From: Lichenicoccus sp964242335
GTDB lineage: Bacteria > Pseudomonadota > Alphaproteobacteria > Acetobacterales > Acetobacteraceae
DNA length: 64,000 nt
Direction of reading: 5' to 3'
NCBI GenBank assembly: GCA_964242335.1
Contig: CAXTAY010000009.1
Coordinates: forward strand, 1 to 64,000
The first letter of the stretch is position 1. The number at the start of each line of letters is the position of its first letter. The translations under genes were made by a program, and so were the position numbers. Positions 44,320 to 54,852 of this stretch are shown here, one piece after another. The notes below the pieces were generated by a model, which did no database searches, was not told the DNA's origin, and saw only the letters and a program-made list of their open reading frames with translations.

Positions 44320-45756
44320 TCACAGGTAGGGCAGCAGCAGGCGCGCCGCGGCGTCGCGTATCCGTATGGGGAAGGCACGAGCGGCGAGCTGCTCGCCCTG
44401 ATACCGCGCGTGCCGGTGCGCCAGCATGAACGCGTCGAGCTCGTGGGCCAGGTCGCGGTCGTGCACCTCGACGTTGAGCTCGAAGTTCAGCCGCAGGCTG
44501 CGCACGTCCTGGTTGGCGCTGCCGATCAGCGACCAGGCGCGGTCGACGACCATCAGCTTGGAGTGGTTGAAGGGCGGATCGGAGAACCAGATCCGCACCC
44601 CGGCATCGAGCAGCGGGATGTTGTTCGGGATGCGTGCCCAGTCGACCAGCGGCTGGTTGCTCCGGCGCGGCAGCACCAGGTCGATCTCCACCCCGCGCAT
44701 CGACGCCATCGCCAGCACGGTCAGCAGCCGCTCGTCGGGCAGGAAGTAGGGCGTCATGATGCGCACCGAACGTCGCGCCAGTGCCACGCCCTGCATGATC
44801 ACGAACTCGATCTTCTCCAGGTCGCTGTCCGGCCCGGAGGTGACGACGCGGCAGAACGCCTCGCCCTGCGGCGGGTCCGGCGAGGCAGCGGCGTTCGGCC
44901 GGCCGTAGAACAGGGCGGGATCGAGCTCCTCCCCGCGGGTGAAGGACCAGTCCTTGGCGAACGCCTCGGCGAGCTGATCCACGATCGGGCCGGTCAGCCG
45001 GAAGTGGGTGTCCGACACCGGATGGCTCGGCCGGAACCGCAGCACGTTCTCGATCGCGATGTTCAGGCCACCGGTGAAGCCGACCGCCCCGTCGACGACC
45101 AGGACCTTCTTGTGCGTACGCAGGTTGAGGAACGGCATGCGCCAAGGCAATGCCGAGTGCATGAACCGCGCGACCGGCACGCCCGCGGCATGCAGGCGGC
45201 TGGCGACCCTGCACCGGAAGTAGCCGCTGCCGATCCCATCGACCAGGACGCGCACCGCGACCCCGCGCCCGTGCGCCGCGACGATCGCGTCGACGAACCG
45301 CCCGCCCAGCGGGTCGTCGTGGAACAGGTAGGAGCAGAGCAGCAGGCTGCGCTGCGCGCCCGCGATCGCCTCCAGCATGACCGGGTAGGCGCTGTCGCCG
45401 TCATGCAGGCAGCGCACGCCGTTGCCGGCCAGCAGCGAGCGTCCGGTCAGCCGCGCCACCGCCCCGACCAGCGGCGCCAGATGGCCCTCCAGCGCCGACG
45501 TCTCGGCTTCGCTGTCGCGCCGGCTCGACCACGGCCTGGCCTCGCTGAGCCGCTTGGCCAGTCGGCGCACCCGGTTGATGCCGAGGGTGACGTAGAGGAA
45601 GGCGCCGATCAGGGGTGCGAGCCAAGTCAGGCCGATCCAGCCGATCGCGGCGCCGATGTCGCGCTTGGTGCGCAGCACGTGCAGCGTCACCACCGCTGCC
45701 AGCAGGATGCGCAGCGGCGCCAGCAGGTCCGAGGTCAGCACCGTCAGGGGATGCAT
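44320..45756 (-). CDS. cls: Phospholipase D family cardiolipin synthase
   Basis: Joins two phosphatidylglycerols (or PG with another headgroup) to cardiolipin. The 478-residue protein has two N-terminal membrane helices (LLAPLRILLAAVVTLHVL, IGWIGLTWLAPLIGAFLYVTL), then two HKD motifs: HKKVLVVDGAVGFTGG at about 212-227 and HSKLMVVDRAWSLIGSANQD in the second half. This two-helix plus two-HKD layout is that of ClsA-type enzymes. It converges on the EEP-fold gene with a gccgcc/ggcggc hairpin between. The start is the first ATG in the frame. Confidence 0.9.
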   Translation of the reverse strand: MHPLTVLTSDLLAPLRILLAAVVTLHVLRTKRDIGAAIGWIGLTWLAPLIGAFLYVTLGINRVRRLAKRLSEARPWSSRRDSEAETSALEGHLAPLVGAVARLTGRSLLAGNGVRCLHDGDSAYPVMLEAIAGAQRSLLLCSYLFHDDPLGGRFVDAIVAAHGRGVAVRVLVDGIGSGYFRCRVASRLHAAGVPVARFMHSALPWRMPFLNLRTHKKVLVVDGAVGFTGGLNIAIENVLRFRPSHPVSDTHFRLTGPIVDQLAEAFAKDWSFTRGEELDPALFYGRPNAAASPDPPQGEAFCRVVTSGPDSDLEKIEFVIMQGVALARRSVRIMTPYFLPDERLLTVLAMASMRGVEIDLVLPRRSNQPLVDWARIPNNIPLLDAGVRIWFSDPPFNHSKLMVVDRAWSLIGSANQDVRSLRLNFELNVEVHDRDLAHELDAFMLAHRHARYQGEQLAARAFPIRIRDAAARLLLPYL

Positions 45757-45848
45757 CGGCGACCGCCCGCGCTCAGACCAGAGGGCGAGGATAAACCAAT
45801 TGGTAGGAAATCGCCCGCATGCTGCTCCGCGCAGCGCGGGGAGGCGTC

Positions 45849-46328
45849 ATGATGTCCATCGTGCGACGATGCCGCGCCGGCGGCGATCCGACCACAACGT
45901 CGCGCGAAACGGCGGAAATATCCCGTCCCTCTGTGACCAGACGGTCACGCGGCACCGCATCCCAGGCGCGCGGCATGCTGGCCGAGAGCCGGGTCTGCCG
46001 CGTGCTGGAGGCGGAGGGCTGGACCGTGCTGCTGCGACGGGCGCGCACCGCCTGCGGCGAGATCGATATCGTGGCGGAACTGCCCGGGACCGGGTCGAGG
46101 CCGGGGCTGATCGCCTTCGTCGAGGTGAAGTCGCGCGCCGCGTTCGGCGACGCCGCCCATGCCCTGACCGCGCGGCAACGCCAGAGGCTGATCGATGCCG
46201 CCGAGATCCTGCTGCAGCGCCATCCGCACTGGAGCGGGTCGAGCCTGCGCTTCGACCTCTTCCTGCTCGACGGCACCGGTGCCATGCGACGCGTCGCCGA
46301 CGCCTTCAGGATCGGCGATCCGGCGTGA
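45849..46328 (+). CDS. YraN/UPF0102 family endonuclease-like protein
   Basis: About 160 residues, with a restriction-endonuclease-like core: AESRVCRVLEAEGW, GEIDIVAELPG and IAFVEVKSRAAFG, giving the E...D...ExK catalytic arrangement. Members are of unknown role, perhaps Holliday-junction or RNA related. Most genomes have it behind rsmI; here it stands alone. The start is uncertain: MMSIVRRC at 45849 gives an N-terminal extension of about 40 residues that is not conserved, while a start closer to MLAESR (45975) would give a more normal length. Confidence 0.85.
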   Translation: MMSIVRRCRAGGDPTTTSRETAEISRPSVTRRSRGTASQARGMLAESRVCRVLEAEGWTVLLRRARTACGEIDIVAELPGTGSRPGLIAFVEVKSRAAFGDAAHALTARQRQRLIDAAEILLQRHPHWSGSSLRFDLFLLDGTGAMRRVADAFRIGDPA

Positions 46329-46345
46329 CGCGAGGGCGAAGAAGG

Positions 46346-46454
46346 CAAGGGCTCTGCCCTCGACCCGTTGGGGCTGGGAGGCCCCAAACCCCTCTTCTAG
46401 AAAAAGGATTTCAAGGGCTTGCCTTTGATGCGGTCAAGGGGCAAAGGCCCCTTG
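46346..46454. repeat. Four-hairpin intergenic element, copy 6
   Basis: Hairpin A caagggc/gccctcg loop tct (46346-46362, one mismatch), spacer acccgt, hairpin B ttggggc/gccccaa loop tgggag (46368-46387), linker with ttctagaaaaagg, hairpin C tcaaggg/cctttga (46411-46428), spacer tgcggt, hairpin D caaggggc/gccccttg loop aaag (46435-46454). It lies between the convergent yraN and small secreted-protein genes and strongly resembles copy 2 at 12531. Confidence 0.82.
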
Positions 46455-46488
46455 CCTGCTCTTCGCGCCGCAACTCCAGAACAGCGTC

Positions 46489-46749
46489 CTAGCGCCGGGC
46501 CAGGTGAACGCCGACCCGCCGGCGATAGGCCGAGGCGGTGGAAGCGTGCATCCCGCGGCTGACATAGCCCGGACGATGCACACGGCGGAATGCCACCACC
46601 GGCCGGTAGATCGGACGCGGCACGGCGGTCAGCGAGTCGAAGGTCAGCTTGGCCGCCTCGGAGTCGGTCACGAGGTGCTGGGCGTAGGCCTGCGAAGGGA
46701 GCGCCGCGCAGCCGAGCAGGGCGGTCAGCAAGGCGATGCGTAACGACAC
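46489..46749 (-). CDS. Small secreted basic protein, unknown
   Basis: About 86 residues from the chosen GTG, beginning with a clear signal peptide (LRIALLTALLGCAALPSQAYAQ, cleavage after AYA). The mature peptide of about 62 residues is basic, with RPIYRPVVAFRRVHRPGYV and a C-terminal RRRVGVHLARR. No family recognised. A TTG at 46776 in the same frame would add nine residues. Codon usage supports coding; function could be an envelope or stress peptide. Confidence 0.6.
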   Translation of the reverse strand: MSLRIALLTALLGCAALPSQAYAQHLVTDSEAAKLTFDSLTAVPRPIYRPVVAFRRVHRPGYVSRGMHASTASAYRRRVGVHLARR

Positions 46750-46815
46750 GGCAGGCCCCCGACGGTTCCGCCACAAGCACTACGACGGCCCGCCCCCGCA
46801 GGTAAAGCTTTTCGA

Positions 46816-47163
46816 TCACACCGCGGTGCGGGCCGGCGCCGGCTGGATGCCGTGCTGGGCGAACAGGTTCTCGAGCTCGCCCGACTGGTACATCTCGGTA
46901 ACGATGTCGCAGCCGCCGACCAGCTCGCCGCTGACGTAGAGCTGCGGGATCGTCGGCCAGTTGGAGAACGCCTTGATGCCGTCGCGCAGTTCCGGATCTT
47001 CCAGCACGTTGGCGGTCTGGAACGGGACGTTCATGTGCGACAGGATCTGAACCACGCGGGCGGAGAAGCCGCACTGCGGGAACATCGCGTTGCCCTTCAT
47101 GTACAGCATCACGGGGTTGGTCTCGATCTCGCCGCGTATGCGCGCGAACACGGTCTCGGTCAT
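46816..47163 (-). CDS. grxD: Monothiol glutaredoxin, Grx4 type
   Basis: A 115-residue monothiol glutaredoxin with active site CGFS (QCGFSARVV), YMKGNAMFP before it, WPTIPQLYV (cis-Pro) and GGCDIVTEMYQSGEL binding glutathione. Such proteins hold and transfer [2Fe-2S] clusters together with BolA, whose gene is 22 bases upstream. ATG 47163 gives the standard length; the longer frame upstream is not conserved. Confidence 0.96.
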   Translation of the reverse strand: MTETVFARIRGEIETNPVMLYMKGNAMFPQCGFSARVVQILSHMNVPFQTANVLEDPELRDGIKAFSNWPTIPQLYVSGELVGGCDIVTEMYQSGELENLFAQHGIQPAPARTAV

Positions 47164-47185
47164 GGCTAGTCTCCTCGTTGGGGTC

Positions 47186-47416
47186 TCAGGGCACGTTGGT
47201 CTGCAGGGCCAGGGCGTGCAGCGCCCCACCCATGTGGCCCTGCAGCGCCGCGTAGACCATCTGGTGCTGCTGCAGTCGCGAGCGGCCGCGAAACGATTCG
47301 CTGACCACCTTGCAGGCGTAGTGGTCGCCGTCGCCGGCCAGGTCCTCGATGGTCACGGTCGCGTCCGGCAGCGCCGACCGGATCATCGTCTCGATGTCGC
47401 CAGCGGCCATCGGCAT
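47186..47416 (-). CDS. bolA: BolA family protein
   Basis: A 76-residue BolA/IbaG-like protein: IETMIRSALPDATVTIEDL, GDHYACKVVSESFRGRSRLQ (with Cys and the FxGxS-type loop) and a final HALALQTNVP with His. The Cys-containing loop DHYACKVV puts it in the BolA3/IbaG type that partners with CGFS glutaredoxins in iron-sulfur transfer. Placed between purL and grxD; all same strand, short gaps (12 and 22 bases). Either ATG 47416 or 47410 fits. Confidence 0.95.
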   Translation of the reverse strand: MPMAAGDIETMIRSALPDATVTIEDLAGDGDHYACKVVSESFRGRSRLQQHQMVYAALQGHMGGALHALALQTNVP

Positions 47417-47428
47417 GGGCTCTGTTCC

Positions 47429-49632
<2,204 letters not shown>

Positions 49633-49636
<4 letters not shown>

Positions 49637-50325
49637 GCCGCCAGCGCCTCGACCAGGCCGTCGAACAGCGGACGGCCATCGATGCCGCCGGTGAGCGGAT
49701 CGACGTGATCCTCCGGGTGCGGCATCAGCCCGAGCACGCGCAGGTTGGCGCTGAACACGCCGGCGATGCCGCGCGCACTCCCGTTCGGGTTGCTCTGCGG
49801 CGTGACGCGGCCATCGGCTTCGGCGTAGCGGAACGCGACCCGCCCCTCGCCTTCCAGCCGGTCGAGCACCGCCTCGTCCGCGACGTAGTTGCCGTCGCCG
49901 TGCGCGAGCGGCGCGCGGAACACCATGCCCGCGCGCCAATGCCGGGTGAAGGCGGTATCGTCGCGCTCCACCCGCAGGTGGCAGTCGTGCGACAGGAAGC
50001 GCAGGCCGGCGTTGCGCAGCAGCGCGCCCGGAAGCAGGCCGGCCTCGGTCAGGATCTGGAAGCCGTTGCAGATCCCGAGCACGTGGCCGCCGGCGGCGGC
50101 GAAGTCGCGCACCGCGCCCATGATCGGCGAGTGCGCCGCCATCGCGCCGCAGCGCAGGTAGTCGCCGTGGCTGAAGCCCCCCGGCAGCACCAGCAGGTCG
50201 AGCGGCGGCAGTTCGGTGTCGCGGTGCCACAGCATCCGCGGTCGCGTGCCGGCCGCGGTGCGCAGCGCGATCGCCATGTCGCGCTCGCGGTTGGTGCCCG
50301 GGAACAGCACGATGCCGGCGCGCAT
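49633..50325 (-). CDS. purQ: Phosphoribosylformylglycinamidine synthase, glutaminase subunit
   Basis: Class I glutamine amidotransferase, 230 residues, supplying ammonia to PurL. It has FPGTNRERDMAIAL at the start, LPGGFSHGDYLRCGAMAA, nucleophile Cys in LGICNGFQIL (about residue 86) and the His-Glu pair in LGLMPHPEDHVDP. ATG 50325 gives the canonical RAGIVLFPG start. It lies 57 bases behind the Rap1a-like gene and overlaps purL. Confidence 0.96.
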
Positions 50326-50381
50326 CAGGACGCCCGGCCGAGGCGGCGGATCGGGACCTGGGCTGCGCTGAGAATCATGTT

Positions 50382-50774
50382 CTAGCCGGATCCGCCGGCC
50401 TTGGCGCCGTCGCACGGGAAGGAGTCGTGCAGCGCGGTGTAGACGACCTCGCCGACCTGATCGCGCAGCCGCTCCTTGTGGCTGTCGATCCACGACAGCA
50501 CCATGCCGCGCATCGTCGAGCCGGTCGCGGTTCGCGGCACGCAGATGTCGGATTTGCCGGGGGCAGCACCGAGATGCTGCATCAGCGCGAAGCTGTCGGC
50601 CATGCCGGTGATGTAGGCGTCGCAGATCTGCTGGCCGCCGTTGCGCGGGCTGTTGCAGAACTGCACGAAGCGGCCGGCCTGCATCGGCGAGACGCGCTGC
50701 GCCCGAGCCGGCCCGGCGAGCGACAGCGACAGGGCGCACCCGGCCACCGCCAGAACCGTCATCCTGCACGACAT
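50382..50774 (-). CDS. Exported Rap1a/Tai-like protein within the pur operon
   Basis: A 130-residue protein with a signal peptide (LAVAGCALSLSLAGPARA) and a small cysteine-containing domain: RFVQFCNSP...QQICDAYITGMADSF, then SDICVPRT, MVLSWIDSHKE and VYTALHDSFPC. Four mature cysteines (about two disulfides), the C-Y-x-x-G motif and the FPC end resemble Rap1a/Tai-type immunity proteins of T6SS effectors. No effector gene is near. Its ATG overlaps the purS stop by one base (TGATG), so it is translationally coupled to purine genes, an odd location for a periplasmic protein. Confidence 0.75.
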   Translation of the reverse strand: MSCRMTVLAVAGCALSLSLAGPARAQRVSPMQAGRFVQFCNSPRNGGQQICDAYITGMADSFALMQHLGAAPGKSDICVPRTATGSTMRGMVLSWIDSHKERLRDQVGEVVYTALHDSFPCDGAKAGGSG

Positions 50775-51013
50775 CACACCACCTCGACGCTGTAGGTTTC
50801 GATCACCGCGTTGGCGAGCAGCCGCTGCGCCATCGCCTCGCCGCGCGACCGTGCCGCCTCGGCGTCGGCCTGCTCCAGTTCGATCTCGATCACGCGGCCG
50901 GCGCGCACTTCGCCGATCTCGCCGAAGCCGAGCACGTGCAGCGCGTGGCCGATCGCGCGGCCCTGCGGATCGAGCACGCCGTCCTTGAGCATGACGGTGA
51001 CGCGAAGCTTCAC
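50774..51013 (-). CDS. purS: Phosphoribosylformylglycinamidine synthase subunit PurS
   Basis: The 79-residue PurS subunit bridges PurL and PurQ. KLRVTVMLKDGVLDPQGRAI at the N-terminus, LGFGEIGEVRAGRVIEIEL in the middle and LLANAVIETYSVEVV at the end match the family along its whole length. It is 24 bases behind purC. Confidence 0.96.
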   Translation of the reverse strand: MKLRVTVMLKDGVLDPQGRAIGHALHVLGFGEIGEVRAGRVIEIELEQADAEAARSRGEAMAQRLLANAVIETYSVEVV

Positions 51014-51037
51014 CGGGTCGCCCTCACCGCCTCGGCC

Positions 51038-51802
51038 TCACTGCATGACCTCCGGACCCTTCAGGTCGTTGTTGCCGGCCTCGGGCAGGATGCCGAGCCG
51101 CTTCGCCACCTCCTGGTAGGCCTCCTCGACGCGGCCGAGATCGCGGCGGAAGCGGTCCTTGTCGAGCTTCTCGCTGGTCTTGCTGTCCCACAGGCGGCAA
51201 TTGTCCGGGCTGATCTCGTCGGCGAGCACCAGGCGCATGTCCTCGTTCTCCCACAGCCGGCCGAACTCGAGCTTGAAGTCGACCAGGGTGATGCCGACGC
51301 CCAGGAACAGCCCGGACAGGAAGTCGTTGATGCGCAGGGCGAGTGCGACCATGTCGTCCATGTCCGCGGTCGAGGCCCAGCCGAACGCGGTGATGTGCTC
51401 CTCGGCCACCATCGGATCGTTCAGGCTGTCGTTCTTGTAGTAGTACTCGATGATCGAGCGCGGCAGGCGGGTCCCCTCGGGAATGCCGAGCCGCTTGGAC
51501 AGGCTGCCGGCAGCGACGTTGCGCACCACCACCTCGAGCGGCACGATCTCGACCTCGCGTATCAGCTGCTCGCGCATGTTCAGGCGTCGGACGAAGTGCG
51601 TCGGCACGCCGATCTCGTGCAACCGCAGCATTAGGTGCTCGCTGATGCGGTTGTTCAGTACGCCCTTGCCGGTGATGATGCCCTTCTTGGCGCCGTTGCC
51701 CGCGGTGGCGTCATCCTTGAAATACTGCACCAGCGTGCCCGGCTCCGGGCCCTCGAACAGGATCTTGGCTTTGCCCTCGTAGAGCTGTCGGCGGCGGGCC
51801 AT
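51038..51802 (-). CDS. purC: SAICAR synthase
   Basis: Condenses CAIR with aspartate (purine step 8). The 254-residue protein has LYEGKAKILFEGPEPG, YFKDDATAGNGAKKGII, the ATP/substrate loop VEIVPLEVVVRNVAAGSL, LADEISPDNCRLWD and DKDRFRRDLG, all family hallmarks in order. It heads the purC-purS-rap1a-purQ-purL cluster; the ATG at 51802 follows ggaag in a weak Shine-Dalgarno. Confidence 0.97.
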   Translation of the reverse strand: MARRRQLYEGKAKILFEGPEPGTLVQYFKDDATAGNGAKKGIITGKGVLNNRISEHLMLRLHEIGVPTHFVRRLNMREQLIREVEIVPLEVVVRNVAAGSLSKRLGIPEGTRLPRSIIEYYYKNDSLNDPMVAEEHITAFGWASTADMDDMVALALRINDFLSGLFLGVGITLVDFKLEFGRLWENEDMRLVLADEISPDNCRLWDSKTSEKLDKDRFRRDLGRVEEAYQEVAKRLGILPEAGNNDLKGPEVMQ

Positions 51803-51864
51803 TCTCTTCCTTCATGCGAAGCCGGCGCCGGCGCCGGCGGGCGCGGCGGGGTATAGCACCACCG

Positions 51865-52593
51865 TCAGCTGAAGGCGACGGACTCGAACGGCGCGCGATC
51901 CGGCGGTCCGGCCGCGAACAGCCAGTTCGGCGCCGCGTCCTCGTCACGGGACACCCCGAGCAGCGAGGAGTTGCTGGTGCCGAAGCCGCTACGCGGCGGG
52001 ATGTTGAGCTCGCTGCCGGCAGGCAGCGAACGGTCGGAGAGCAGCCCGATCCAGCTCTTCCAGTCGGGCGGCTCCGGAGTCGGCGCCGCCTCGAAGCGCG
52101 GCAGGTGGCGGGCGATGCGCGGGATCTTCATGTCGTCGGGGCCGGCGGTGGCGATCATGTGCATGCCCGGCTGCAGCGGCGTGACCTCGGCGTGGCCGTA
52201 GCCGAGGCCGCACAGGTAGAAGGCGTGGCGCCGGTCGGCGACCAGCATGTTGAACGAGCGGAAGGTGCCGGCGTCGAGTGCCGCGATCGCCGCGGCGGCG
52301 GCCTCGGCGGTGTCGTGGGCGAGCCCGACCAGGGGCAGGTCGCCGCGGGTGCGCTTGCCGGCTGCGGGACCGAGGCTGCCCACCCGGTTGAGCACCGCGG
52401 CGGCGACACCGCGGTCGTTGACGGCGAGCCAGCTGCCGCCGCCGAGCCCGTCGCGTCCGCCGAGGATGTTCGGCTGCTCCGGCCAGTGCCGGCCCGGCGC
52501 CTGCCAGGGTCGATCGAGCCGCTCGTCGCGGTTGGCGGCGATCAGGAGCGGCCAGGGCCGGCCGGGATCAGTAGATACGATGACGGTGCACAC
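51865..52593 (-). CDS. NRDE/TANGO2 family protein
   Basis: A 242-residue NRDE-family protein. The name-giving motif is IAANRDERLDRPW (about 16-28); the GGSWLAVNDRGVAAAVLN and RGDLPLVGLAH segments follow, as in TANGO2. I choose GTG 52593 because it gives an MCTVIVST-like N-terminus, placing Cys at position 2 as in relatives where it may become the N-terminal nucleophile; the longer ATG start (52623) would hide this Cys. Function is unknown; human TANGO2 is linked to heme or lipid handling. Confidence 0.85.
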   Translation of the reverse strand: MCTVIVSTDPGRPWPLLIAANRDERLDRPWQAPGRHWPEQPNILGGRDGLGGGSWLAVNDRGVAAAVLNRVGSLGPAAGKRTRGDLPLVGLAHDTAEAAAAAIAALDAGTFRSFNMLVADRRHAFYLCGLGYGHAEVTPLQPGMHMIATAGPDDMKIPRIARHLPRFEAAPTPEPPDWKSWIGLLSDRSLPAGSELNIPPRSGFGTSNSSLLGVSRDEDAAPNWLFAAGPPDRAPFESVAFS

Positions 52594-52668
52594 GGCAGAC
52601 CTTATATGGAGTGCGACGGCCACAAGATAGGTCAGGCGCCGTCGTCGTGAAGTTTTTGCGGCAGTGCG

Positions 52669-54045
52669 TCATCCACCCGATGCCGCCGTGTCGTCGGGCC
52701 GAGCCGGGCCGGGCTCGCCGAATACGCGCCGGAAGCTCTGATCCAGCGCCAGCAGGTGCCGCGCCGGATCCATCGCCCGGTCCAGCACCGGAGCCGGCAC
52801 CCGGCCGGCGATCTCGGGATCGGCGTCCAGATGGTCGCGAAAGCCGCGCCCGTCCGGCCGGTCCAGCCCGCTCCAGGTGGCCATCGCGTTGCTCTGCACG
52901 ATGCGGTAGGCGTCCTCGCGCATGATCCCGGAGCGGGTCAGCGCCAGCAGCACCTCGCCGCTATGCACCACGCCGCCGAGGCTCTCGAGGTTGGCCAGCA
53001 TCCGCTCGGGGTGGATCACCAGGCGCTCGATCATGCCGGCGAGCCGGGACAGCGCGAAGTCGAGTGCCGTGGTCGCGTCGGGTGCGATGTTGCGCTCGAC
53101 GGCGGAGTGGCTGATGTCGCGCTCGTGCCACAGCGCCACGTTCTCCAGCGCCGGCATCGCGTAGCTGCGCACCAGTCTGGCGAGCCCGGTCAGGTTCTCG
53201 CTCAGCACCGGGTTGCGCTTGTGCGGCATCGCCGACGAGCCCTTCTGGCCGGGATGGAAGAACTCCTCCGCCTCGCGCACCTCGGAGCGCTGCAGGTGAC
53301 GCACCTCGACCGCGAGCCGCTCGATGCCGCTCGCCACCACCGCGAGCGCGCAGAAGAAGGCGGCGTGCCGGTCGCGCGGGATCACCTGCGTCGAGACCGG
53401 TTCCGGCTGCAGCCCGAGGCGCCCGGCGACGAACGCCTCCACCTCCGGCGTCACGTGGGCGAAGGTGCCGACCGCACCCGAGATGGCGCAGCTGGCGATC
53501 TCGGCACGCGCCGTGACCAGCCGCGCCCGGTCGCGCGCGAACTCGGCGTGGTGTCCCGCGAGCTTCAGCCCGAAGCTGGTCGGCTCGGCGTGGATCGCGT
53601 GGCTGCGGCCGATGGTCAGGGTGAATTTGTGCTCGAAGGCGCGTCGCCGCAGCGCCGCCAGCACCGCGTCGAGCTGCCCGACCAGCAGGTCGGTGGCCTG
53701 GGTCAGCTGCACCGCGAGGCAGGTGTCGAGCACGTCGCTGCTGGTCATGCCGAGATGCACGAAGCGGCTCTCGGGGCCGATCTTCTCGGCCAGCCAGGTG
53801 AGGAAGGCGATCACGTCGTGCCGTGTCTCGAGCTCGATCGCATCGATCCGCGCCAGGTCGGCCTCGCAGAACGCGGCGAGCGCCGCGTCGCCGCGGACGC
53901 GTATCGCCCGCGCGGCCTCGGCCGGCACGTCACCGGCGCGCGACATCGCCTCCGCCGCCAGCGCCTCGATCTCGAACCAGATCCGGTAGCGGTTCTCCGG
54001 CGCCCAGATGGCCGCCATGGCGGGACGCGTGTAGCGCGGGATCAT
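52669..54045 (-). CDS. purB: Adenylosuccinate lyase
   Basis: Acts twice in purine synthesis (SAICAR to AICAR, adenylosuccinate to AMP). The 458-residue protein has RYTRPAMAAIW at the start, HLGMTSSDVLDTCLA, TIGRSHAIHAEPTSFG, and the fumarase/lyase signature GSSAMPHKRNPVLSEN with the flexible catalytic Ser. It lies upstream of the NRDE and purC genes on the same strand, 75 bases from the NRDE gene. ATG 54045 is the first start that matches family length. Confidence 0.96.
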   Translation of the reverse strand: MIPRYTRPAMAAIWAPENRYRIWFEIEALAAEAMSRAGDVPAEAARAIRVRGDAALAAFCEADLARIDAIELETRHDVIAFLTWLAEKIGPESRFVHLGMTSSDVLDTCLAVQLTQATDLLVGQLDAVLAALRRRAFEHKFTLTIGRSHAIHAEPTSFGLKLAGHHAEFARDRARLVTARAEIASCAISGAVGTFAHVTPEVEAFVAGRLGLQPEPVSTQVIPRDRHAAFFCALAVVASGIERLAVEVRHLQRSEVREAEEFFHPGQKGSSAMPHKRNPVLSENLTGLARLVRSYAMPALENVALWHERDISHSAVERNIAPDATTALDFALSRLAGMIERLVIHPERMLANLESLGGVVHSGEVLLALTRSGIMREDAYRIVQSNAMATWSGLDRPDGRGFRDHLDADPEIAGRVPAPVLDRAMDPARHLLALDQSFRRVFGEPGPARPDDTAASGG

Positions 54046-54151
54046 GCGGCACCTTCCGGCATGCGGTCGCCGGCCCGAGGTTGGCCAGCGGCGCGGTGCT
54101 GCTCTAGAGCATCGCGAGGGCGCTGTCGCAAGCCCGTCGCACGGAGCACCC

Positions 54152-54796
54152 ATGCCGATCCCTCCCCACCTCGCCGCCCAGCTGGTCGAACTCGCGCAGG
54201 TGCTGCTGATCGACCTCACCCTGGCCGGCGACAACGCGGTGGTCGTGGGCCTCGCGGTGATCAACCTGCCGAGTCGGGAACGACGTATCGCGATCCTGTT
54301 CGGCATCGTCGCCGCGACCGTGATCCGCGTGGCGCTGGCGACGGTGGCGCTGCGGCTGCTGGCGATCATCGGCCTCACGCTGGCCGGTGGGCTGCTGCTG
54401 CTCTGGGTGTGCTGGCGCATGTATCGTGAGCTGCGCGGCCAGCGGCAGAGGCTCGGGGAGGACGAGGCGCTCGGCCTGGAGAAGCGCGTCGGGCCAGGGG
54501 ACATGCGCCGGGCGGTGATCCGGATCGTGCTAGCCGACCTGTCGATGAGCCTGGACAACATCCTCGCCGTCGCCGGCGCCGCCGGCCAGCATTTGTGGGT
54601 GCTGGTCACCGGCCTGGTGTTCTCGGTGCTGCTGATGGGCATCGCCGCCTCGCTGGTGGCGCGGCTGCTGGAGCGCTATCGGTGGATCGCCTGGCTCGGC
54701 CTGCTGGTCGTGCTCGTCGTCTCCGTCGAGCTGATCGCCAAGGGAACCCACCAGGTGCTGACCGATCCCAGGGTCACCGGCACGGCCGGCAAATAA
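54152..54796 (+). CDS. TerC/YjbE family integral membrane protein
   Basis: A 214-residue TerC-type protein with about seven hydrophobic helices. The family Asp motifs are LLIDLTLAGDNAVVVGLAV (about 17-35) and LADLSMSLDNILAVAGAA (about 127-144), whose acidic residues probably bind metal (manganese or calcium efflux in relatives). It starts opposite purB and is followed after 56 bases by the GT-A-like gene. Confidence 0.9.
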   Translation: MPIPPHLAAQLVELAQVLLIDLTLAGDNAVVVGLAVINLPSRERRIAILFGIVAATVIRVALATVALRLLAIIGLTLAGGLLLLWVCWRMYRELRGQRQRLGEDEALGLEKRVGPGDMRRAVIRIVLADLSMSLDNILAVAGAAGQHLWVLVTGLVFSVLLMGIAASLVARLLERYRWIAWLGLLVVLVVSVELIAKGTHQVLTDPRVTGTAGK

Positions 54797-54852
54797 TATC
54801 GATCTCGAAAGGGACAGGTTAGAATTCACCCTCCGCGAGCAAGGAGGAAACC

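Noticed and set aside
50382..50774. T6SS or toxin-immunity locus
   Set aside because: The Rap1a-like gene has no effector, VgrG, Hcp or other secretion gene within the window; it sits between purine genes.
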